A stretch of DNA of 11,224 nucleotides from positions 1 to 11,224 of the forward strand of contig JAHFDE010000062.1 in NCBI GenBank assembly GCA_023249165.1. Reading direction: 5' to 3'. Positions 6,811-11,224 of the stretch are shown in pieces. Numbering within the stretch: the stretch's first letter is position 1; every line of letters starts with the position of its first letter. The stretch comes from Candidatus Methylomirabilota bacterium. Its GTDB lineage: Bacteria; Methylomirabilota; Methylomirabilia; Methylomirabilales; CSP1-5. The notes below the pieces were generated by a model. The model did no database searches. It was given only the letters and a program-made list of their open reading frames with translations, and had not been told where the DNA came from. Both the position numbers and the translations under genes were made by a program.

Positions 6811-9273
6811 TTAGTGGACCGTCATGGCCGGGGTCGGCCGTTTCGCCGCGGCGATCCCGACCTGGCCTTTCTCCTTGACCGGCCTGACCAGGGCCGCCGC
6901 GAGGACCTGATCCATGTGCTCCACAAAGACAAAGTGCATCCCGCGGCGGATCGTCTTGGGCAGCTCCTTGACATCTTTGTCGTTCTTCTGCGGGAGGAGC
7001 ACGGTGGTGATACCGCCCCGGCGGGCAGCCAGAACCTTCTCCTTGACCCCGCCGACCGGCAAGACCTTCCCCCGCAATGTCACCTCGCCCGTCATGGCCA
7101 CGGTCCTCTTGACCGGAACCCGGGTCAGGGCAGAGACCAGCGCGGTCGCCATGGTGATCCCGGCCGAGGGTCCGTCCTTCGGGATGGCCCCCGCAGGCAC
7201 ATGGATATGGATATCCACCTTGGAGAACAGGTCCTCCTTGACCCTGAGCTCCGGGGCGCGAGCCCTGGCGTAGCTCAAGGCCGCCTGGGCCGACTCCTTC
7301 ATCACCTCACCCAGATGCCCCGTCAGCAAGAGCTGGCCCTTTCCCTTCATCACCGTCGCCTCGACGTACATGATGTCCCCGCCGGCCTGGGTCCAGGCGA
7401 GGCCCGTCGCGACACCCACCTCATCCTGTTCCTGCTCGGGCTCGGGGAGATAGCGGGGGGCCCTCAGGAATCGATGGAGATTCTGGGCGGTCACCCGGAA
7501 GGGTTCCGTCCTCCCCGCAGCCACCTCTTTGGCCACCTTCCGACAGACGGTGGCGATCTCCCGCTCCAGATTCCTGAGTCCCGCCTCCCGCGTGTAGCCC
7601 CGGATGATCTTGAGCACGCCTTCGTCCGTGAGCTGCAGGTGTCCCTCGGTGATCCCGTGCTCCTTGAGCTGCCGCGGAATCAGATAGCGTCGGGCGATGT
7701 GGAGCTTCTCCTCCTCCGTGTACCCCGAGATCTCGATGGTCTCCATGCGATCCTTCAGGGCGGGAAGGATCGGGTCAGCCATGTTGGCCGTCGTGATGAA
7801 CATGACCTTCGAGAGGTCGAAGGCCACCCCCAGGTAATGGTCGGTGAAGGCCACATTCTGTTCCGGATCCAGCACCTCGAGGAGGGCCGCCGAAGGATCG
7901 CCCCGGAAGTCCGCCCCGACCTTATCGACCTCATCCATCATGAAGACGGGGTTGTTGGTCCCGGCGGTCTTGATCCCCTGAATGATCTTGCCGGGGAGGG
8001 CCCCAATGTATGTCCGCCGGTGGCCCCGGATCTCCGCCTCATCCCGAACCCCGCCGAGCGAGATCCGGACGAACTTCCGGCCGAGCGCCCGGGCGATGGA
8101 GCGCCCCAGAGAGGTCTTGCCGACCCCCGGCGGTCCCACGAAGCAGAGGATGGGACCCTTCATCTTGTTTTTTTTGAGCTTGCGGACCGCCAAGTACTCC
8201 AGGATCCGTTCCTTGACCTTCTCCAGGTTGTAGTGGTCCTCGTCCAGGATCTTCCGCGCCCGCTCGATATCGATCTTGTCCCGCGTCTGCTTGCTCCAGG
8301 GCAGCTCGATGAGCCACTCGAGGTACGTCCGAACCACCGACGCCTCCGCGGCATCCGGATGCATGCGCGCGAGGCGATTCAGTTGCGTCTTGGCCTCTGC
8401 GGCGACCTGGGAGGGCATCTTGGCCTTCTCGATCTTCGCCGAGAACTCGTCGATCTCTTGCTGCCGCTCGTCGGTTTCCCCCAACTCCTTCTGAATGGCC
8501 CGGAGCTGCTCCCGGAGGTAGTACTCCCGCTGCGTCTTATCTATCTCCTCCTTGGCCTGGCTCTGGATGCGCTGTTGCACCTCCAGGAGTTCGATCTCGT
8601 TCCGGAGGAAGTCGCTGATCCGCCGCAGGCGCTCCTCCGGACTGGTGATCTCGAGAATCTCCACCGCCTGTTCCACCTTGAGGTCCAGATGCGAGGCGAC
8701 CAGGTCGGCGAGCCGTCCGGGGTGGTCCAGGTTATTAATAATCACCAGGATGTCGGGGGATATCTGCTTGCCCACAGAGGCGCTCCGCGAGACCTGCTCC
8801 TTGACGGTGCGGATCAGCGCCTCGAGTTCCACCCCCATCGTCGGCACCTCATCATCGAGGATCTCCGCAATCCGGGCCTCAAAGTACGGCTCCTTCCGAA
8901 GGAACTCCAGGATCCTGGTCCGGGCAAGCCCCTGGACCAGGATCTTCACCCGACCATCGGGCATCTTGAGGACCCGCATGATCATGGTGACCGTGCCGAT
9001 CGGATAGATCTCCTGGGCATTGGGATCCTCCACCTCGGCATCCTTCTGGGCCACCAGGAGGATGAGACGATCCCGACTCAGGGCCTCCTCGACCGCCCGA
9101 ATGGACTTCTCCCGCCCCACGTAGAGGGGGAGGATCATAAATGGATACACCACCATGTCCCGCACCGGAAGCACGGGGACCGTCTCGGGCATCTTCCGCT
9201 CCGACCCCACCAGCCCCTGCCCCTCGGTTGCTATGTCCGCCACGCCCTCGCTCTCTTTGATGCGCTTTACCAA
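6811..9273 (-). CDS. lon: ATP-dependent endopeptidase La (Lon protease)
   Basis: Lon is a cytosolic homohexameric AAA+ serine protease that degrades misfolded proteins and short-lived regulators. The 820-residue protein has all family parts in order: N-terminal substrate-binding domain (about 30-225, including PVLPVRDMVVYPFM), a coiled helical region with REYYLREQLRAIQKELGE (239-256), and the AAA+ module with Walker A GPPGVGKTS (390-398) and Walker B VFMMDEVD (443-450). The C-terminal protease domain has catalytic S703 in PKDGPSAG and K746 in GGVKEK; their spacing of 43 matches E. coli S679/K722. The start is a TTG at 9273, supported by GGGAGG five to six bases upstream and by agreement with the family N-terminus. 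It begins 21 bp after the galU stop, so the two probably share a transcript. No heat-shock promoter is visible directly upstream. Confidence 0.97.
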   Translation of the reverse strand: MVKRIKESEGVADIATEGQGLVGSERKMPETVPVLPVRDMVVYPFMILPLYVGREKSIRAVEEALSRDRLILLVAQKDAEVEDPNAQEIYPIGTVTMIMRVLKMPDGRVKILVQGLARTRILEFLRKEPYFEARIAEILDDEVPTMGVELEALIRTVKEQVSRSASVGKQISPDILVIINNLDHPGRLADLVASHLDLKVEQAVEILEITSPEERLRRISDFLRNEIELLEVQQRIQSQAKEEIDKTQREYYLREQLRAIQKELGETDERQQEIDEFSAKIEKAKMPSQVAAEAKTQLNRLARMHPDAAEASVVRTYLEWLIELPWSKQTRDKIDIERARKILDEDHYNLEKVKERILEYLAVRKLKKNKMKGPILCFVGPPGVGKTSLGRSIARALGRKFVRISLGGVRDEAEIRGHRRTYIGALPGKIIQGIKTAGTNNPVFMMDEVDKVGADFRGDPSAALLEVLDPEQNVAFTDHYLGVAFDLSKVMFITTANMADPILPALKDRMETIEISGYTEEEKLHIARRYLIPRQLKEHGITEGHLQLTDEGVLKIIRGYTREAGLRNLEREIATVCRKVAKEVAAGRTEPFRVTAQNLHRFLRAPRYLPEPEQEQDEVGVATGLAWTQAGGDIMYVEATVMKGKGQLLLTGHLGEVMKESAQAALSYARARAPELRVKEDLFSKVDIHIHVPAGAIPKDGPSAGITMATALVSALTRVPVKRTVAMTGEVTLRGKVLPVGGVKEKVLAARRGGITTVLLPQKNDKDVKELPKTIRRGMHFVFVEHMDQVLAAALVRPVKEKGQVGIAAAKRPTPAMTVH

Positions 9274-9294
9274 CGCGACCTCCCGCTTCGGCGT

Positions 9295-10218
9295 CTACCG
9301 CTTTTTCTGCGCGGTCCGCCTCGCCGTGTCGACTACCGACTTCCGAGCCCCTGGGTCCAACTTCAACCCTCTGAGATACGCCTGAAAGGCCTCTCCGATG
9401 TCCGACCGCTTGAGTGCCAACTCCACCGTGGCCTGCAGAAACCCCAGCTTGCTCCCCGTATCGTAGCGCCGACCCTTGAGCTCGACCGCATACACCTTCT
9501 GGCGACGCAAGAGCCCCTTGAGGGCGTGGGTCAGTTGGACTTCTCCCCGCGCATCGGACGGCGTCTGCTCGAGCGCTTCAAAGATCTGCGGGGTCAGCAC
9601 GTAGCGCCCCACAATGCCCAAGTTGGAGGGGGCGTCTTGGGGAGCGGGCTTCTCCACGAGATCCGTCACCTGGTAGACCCCGGCTGCGACCTCCCGCCCG
9701 GCAATGATCCCGTAGCTGTTGAGCTCCTCGCGAGAGACGGGAGACACGGCCAGCACGGAGGCGCGATACCGGTCGAAGACCTCGAGGATCTGCTGAATAC
9801 CCGGGACGGCAGCATCGATCAGGTCATCCGCGAGCAGGACGGCAAAGGGCTCCTCGCCGACCAGGTCCCTCGTCACCAGCACGGCGTGGCCAAGACCGAG
9901 CGGTGCCTTCTGGCGGATGTAACAGAAGGCGGCGAGCTCCGGGATCATTTGCACCTCGCGGAGGAGGTCTGCCTTTCCCTGGGCCCGCAGGACCTGCTCA
10001 AGCTCCACCGAGCGGTCAAAGTGATTCTCAATGGCATCCTTCCCCCGACCGGTGACCATGATCATAGCCTCGATGCCGGCCGCCAGGGCCTCCTCGACCG
10101 CGTACTGGATCGCCGGCTTGTCGACGATAGGGAGCATCTCCTTGGGCTGCGCCTTCGTGGCCGGCAGGAATCGGGTCCCGAGGCCCGCGACCGGAAACAC
10201 CGCCTTGCGGACCTTCAT
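9295..10218 (-). CDS. galU: UTP--glucose-1-phosphate uridylyltransferase
   Basis: GalU makes UDP-glucose from glucose-1-phosphate and UTP, feeding LPS, exopolysaccharide and galactose metabolism. The 307-residue length is normal. The nucleotide-binding signature AGLGTRFLPATKAQPKEMLP (11-30) and DKPAIQYAVEEA are present, followed by GLGHAV (108-113), the LADDLID acid pair (129-135), VEKP (188-191) and DTGSKLGFL (253-261). Glucose-1-phosphate thymidylyltransferases share the fold, but the KAQPKEMLPIVDKPAIQY wording and the C-terminal DTGSKLG block point to GalU. The ATG at 10218 has GGGGAA seven or so bases upstream. It is the first gene of the probable galU-lon unit, with a sigma-70-like promoter about 55 bp upstream. 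Confidence 0.95.
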   Translation of the reverse strand: MKVRKAVFPVAGLGTRFLPATKAQPKEMLPIVDKPAIQYAVEEALAAGIEAMIMVTGRGKDAIENHFDRSVELEQVLRAQGKADLLREVQMIPELAAFCYIRQKAPLGLGHAVLVTRDLVGEEPFAVLLADDLIDAAVPGIQQILEVFDRYRASVLAVSPVSREELNSYGIIAGREVAAGVYQVTDLVEKPAPQDAPSNLGIVGRYVLTPQIFEALEQTPSDARGEVQLTHALKGLLRRQKVYAVELKGRRYDTGSKLGFLQATVELALKRSDIGEAFQAYLRGLKLDPGARKSVVDTARRTAQKKR

Positions 10219-10270
10219 GACTTCCCCTTTCTTCTCGACAATCGTGCCTTCCTCACCGAGTCAAAATCAA

Positions 10271-10299
10271 AGACTATCGGACCGATCTACGAAAGTCAA
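10271..10299 (-). promoter_or_regulatory. Sigma-70-like promoter for galU-lon
   Basis: On the minus strand TTGACT (10299-10294, five of six to consensus) is followed after 17 bases by TAGTCT (10276-10271, three of six). A start near 10264 would leave a leader of about 45 nt before the galU ATG. The weak -10 lowers confidence. It is back-to-back with the plus-strand promoter at 10322-10350, with 22 bp between the two -35 boxes. Confidence 0.4.
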
Positions 10300-10321
10300 T
10301 ACGAGTCGCATGAAAAAAGAC

Positions 10322-10350
10322 TTGACAACATGCGGGAAATTCCGTAGATT
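10322..10350 (+). promoter_or_regulatory. Sigma-70-like promoter for the cspA leader RNA
   Basis: A perfect TTGACA (10322-10327) is followed by a 17-base spacer and TAGATT (10345-10350, four of six). An A-run lies just upstream (10313-10319), which may act like an UP element. The predicted start is near 10357. This is the best sigma-70 match seen in the window and the only obvious promoter upstream of cspA. Confidence 0.6.
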
Positions 10351-10356
10351 TCCGCC

Positions 10357-10537
10357 TGTTTTTCGCCGGACAGGGACCTGGAACGTTGCTCGACATCGCT
10401 CGACATCGGTGGTCTATTGAGTGCGGCACCATTCGTCTCGGCCTGGCTTGCCAAGAGCGAGCGCCGCGGGTCGAATGGCTCTCGTCACCTCGATTCGCCT
10501 GACCGCGGGGGAAGATCCAGGACCCTCGCGGTTTTTT
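10357..10537 (+). ncRNA. Candidate structured RNA, about 180 nt: cspA leader attenuator or 6S-like RNA
   Basis: The segment is bounded by a good promoter and a good intrinsic terminator and contains no convincing ORF. Its 5' part AGGGACCTGG (10372-10381) can pair with CCAGGACCCT near the 3' end (10517-10526), with one internal A/A mismatch, and CCG 10366-10368 may extend this with CGG 10529-10531. Inside is a 7-bp apical stem, CCATTCG (10429-10435) with CGAATGG (10472-10478). An end-closing stem, a large open centre and an apical stem in about 180 nt resemble the 6S RNA plan. The 3' strand GCCTGACCGCGG faintly recalls the 6S bubble strand, but this is not diagnostic. The closing stem overlaps the terminator hairpin, so a leader switch controlling cspA is equally possible. 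Confidence 0.45.
10503..10537 (+). terminator. Intrinsic terminator upstream of cspA
   Basis: CCGCGGGGG (10503-10511) pairs with CCCTCGCGG (10523-10531) over nine base pairs, one of them G-U, with an 11-base loop. Six Ts (10532-10537) follow directly. It sits 63 bp before the cspA ATG on the same strand, so it either ends a separate small RNA or acts as an attenuator. Confidence 0.75.
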
Positions 10538-10600
10538 CTTCCCTGGCGCCCTTGCGCGACGCAGGGCTGCACCCCCTGGAATCTCGGAGGGAAAGGAGGG

Positions 10601-10810
10601 ATGGAGGTGCGCGTAACGGGCAAGGTGAAGTGGTTCAATGACGCCAAGGGGTACGGCTTCCTTGAGCGTTCCGACGGCGATGACGTCTTCGTCCACTACA
10701 CTGCCATTGCCGGGACCGGGTTCCGATCACTCACAGAAGGCCAGACCGTGGAATTCGACATCGTCGACGGCCCCAAGGGCAAGCAGGCCGCCAATGTGAC
10801 CAAGGTGTAG
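10601..10810 (+). CDS. cspA: Cold-shock domain protein, CspA family
   Basis: A single five-stranded OB-fold domain of 69 residues that binds single-stranded RNA and DNA, typically melting mRNA structure at low temperature or acting as an antiterminator. The family core KVKWFNDAKGYGFLE (residues 8-22) contains RNP1 (KGYGFL, 16-21), and RNP2 is VFVHY (29-33). The end KQAANVTKV is typical. The ATG at 10601 gives MEVRVTGKVKWF. Two Shine-Dalgarno-like stretches precede it: GGAGGG at 10586-10591, well placed for the ATG, and AAGGAGG next to it, which would better suit a GTG at 10607. The frame is open back to 10421, but that part lacks family similarity and crosses a terminator. It diverges from galU, and a terminator follows. 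The gene symbol follows the family; the paralogue is not determined. Confidence 0.95.
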   Translation: MEVRVTGKVKWFNDAKGYGFLERSDGDDVFVHYTAIAGTGFRSLTEGQTVEFDIVDGPKGKQAANVTKV

Positions 10811-10829
10811 TCGCCTCGTTTTCCTTGGA

Positions 10830-10862
10830 ATGGCCCTGCTCCGGCGGGGCCATGCCTTTTTT
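10830..10862 (+). terminator. Intrinsic terminator of cspA
   Basis: ATGGCCC (10830-10836) pairs with GGGCCAT (10847-10853), with a 10-base loop. GCC and six Ts (10857-10862) follow. It begins 20 bp after the cspA stop codon and should end the cspA transcript. Confidence 0.85.
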
Positions 10863-10924
10863 GCAAACGCACTGCGGAGGACGTCTGATCTCGACCTGTT
10901 CCAACTCATACAAACGCATTTCAT

Positions 10925-10964
10925 CCCCTCGATCTTCCTCGGGGTGGTGAGCCTGTCGAACCAC
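10925..10964. repeat. REP-like palindromic repeat, copy 1
   Basis: This 40-bp unit is identical to the copy at 11167-11206. It is made of two imperfect hairpins: CCCC with GGGG (10925-10944 region) and GTGG with CCAC, which flanks GAGCCTGTCGAA. Strings of the type GAGCCTGTCGAAC and their complement are well known as dispersed intergenic repeats in many bacterial genomes. No transposase of the RAYT type is in the window. Confidence 0.75.
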
Positions 10965-10996
10965 TTGTGACAATCGAGCAATAGAACATTAGACCG

Positions 10997-11063
10997 CCCC
11001 TCGATCCTCCTCGGGGTGGTGAGGGGACCGGTTGAGATCACCCTCGAAGCCCTGTCGAACCAC
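10997..11063. repeat. REP-like repeat, copy 2, split by 28 bp
   Basis: The left part (10997-11022) matches copy 1 with one change, and the right part CCTGTCGAACCAC (11051-11063) completes it. Between them is about 28 bp. It includes a 23-bp stretch (11029-11051) that matches 11132-11154 at 20 positions. The copy therefore seems to be a composite of two related repeat types rather than a simple decayed copy. Confidence 0.65.
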
Positions 11064-11104
11064 AATGGAGCATTGCGCCTCCAAAAATCACTCTATTGTT
11101 CCAC

Positions 11105-11156
11105 CCTTCGACAGGACTTCGGCGAGCGGTTCGGCTGAGCTCACCGTCGAAGCCAT
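11105..11156. repeat. REP-like repeat, inverted and diverged copy
   Basis: It begins with CTTCGACAGG, the complement of the CCTGTCGAA core in copies 1 and 3, and ends with the 23-bp segment shared with copy 2 (11132-11154). The TTCGACAGG...GAGCGGTTCGGCTGAGCTCACC style is another common dispersed form of this repeat class. Confidence 0.6.
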
Positions 11157-11166
11157 AGTCGAACCG

Positions 11167-11206
11167 CCCCTCGATCTTCCTCGGGGTGGTGAGCCTGTCG
11201 AACCAC
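11167..11206. repeat. REP-like palindromic repeat, copy 3
   Basis: Identical over 40 bp to copy 1, in the same orientation, 242 bp downstream. Exact identity suggests recent spread or gene conversion. After it comes TGCTCCATT (11207-11215), the complement of AATGGAGCA at 11064-11072, so the flanks carry short inverted sequence too. Confidence 0.75.
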
Positions 11207-11224
11207 TGCTCCATTGCTCCAAAG

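Noticed and set aside
6718..10347. A 1209-codon plus-strand open frame across lon and galU
   Set aside because: It lies opposite two textbook genes, has a composition rich in Arg, His, Asp, Leu and Gly typical of an antisense frame to GC-rich coding DNA, and shows no family motif.
10357..10537. SRP RNA, tmRNA or tRNA
   Set aside because: The conserved GGAAG tetraloop context of SRP RNA, the tRNA-like ends of tmRNA and a tRNA T-loop were looked for and not found.
10421..10600. N-terminal extension of cspA from an upstream ATG
   Set aside because: The extra 60 residues have no cold-shock similarity, and the region holds a terminator and the ribosome site.
10925..11206. CRISPR array
   Set aside because: Copies are unevenly spaced, one is split and one inverted, and there are no cas genes or regular spacers.

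Overview
The window is GC-rich bacterial chromosome carrying mostly conserved housekeeping genes. A LolA homologue implies an outer membrane. Lolium-type lipoprotein transport together with RNase J and the gene order rnj-ftsK-lolA fits a diderm outside the classical gamma-proteobacteria, for example Methylomirabilota (NC10), Rokubacteria, Nitrospirota or Desulfobacterota. The sequence alone does not decide the phylum.

Six genes lie on the minus strand. In transcription order they are galU (UDP-glucose synthesis), lon (ATP-dependent protease, 21 bp after galU), a repeat-filled gap of about 156 bp, rnj (ribonuclease J), ftsK (DNA translocase), lolA (periplasmic lipoprotein carrier, 18 bp after ftsK) and, after a 226-bp gap, a multi-GAF sensory protein that runs off the left edge. 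galU-lon looks like one transcription unit and rnj-ftsK-lolA like another. The GAF gene appears to have its own control region, with a sequence resembling a sigma-54 promoter. A 31-codon reading frame ends five bases before its start.

The only plus-strand gene is a cold-shock protein (cspA family) at 10601-10810. It diverges from galU, with two back-to-back sigma-70-like promoters between them. About 180 nt after the plus-strand promoter is a strong intrinsic terminator, still upstream of cspA. The RNA in between can also form a long-range stem that excludes the terminator. This could be a transcription attenuator in the cspA leader or a separate small RNA of 6S-like size and layout. It is the most interesting item in the window. 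A second terminator follows cspA.

The last 360 bp hold no gene. They contain a cluster of REP-like imperfect palindromes, including two identical 40-bp copies, a split copy and an inverted relative. A different CTAG-rich set of inverted repeats sits between lon and rnj. No mobile-element gene, CRISPR array, tRNA or rRNA was recognised.
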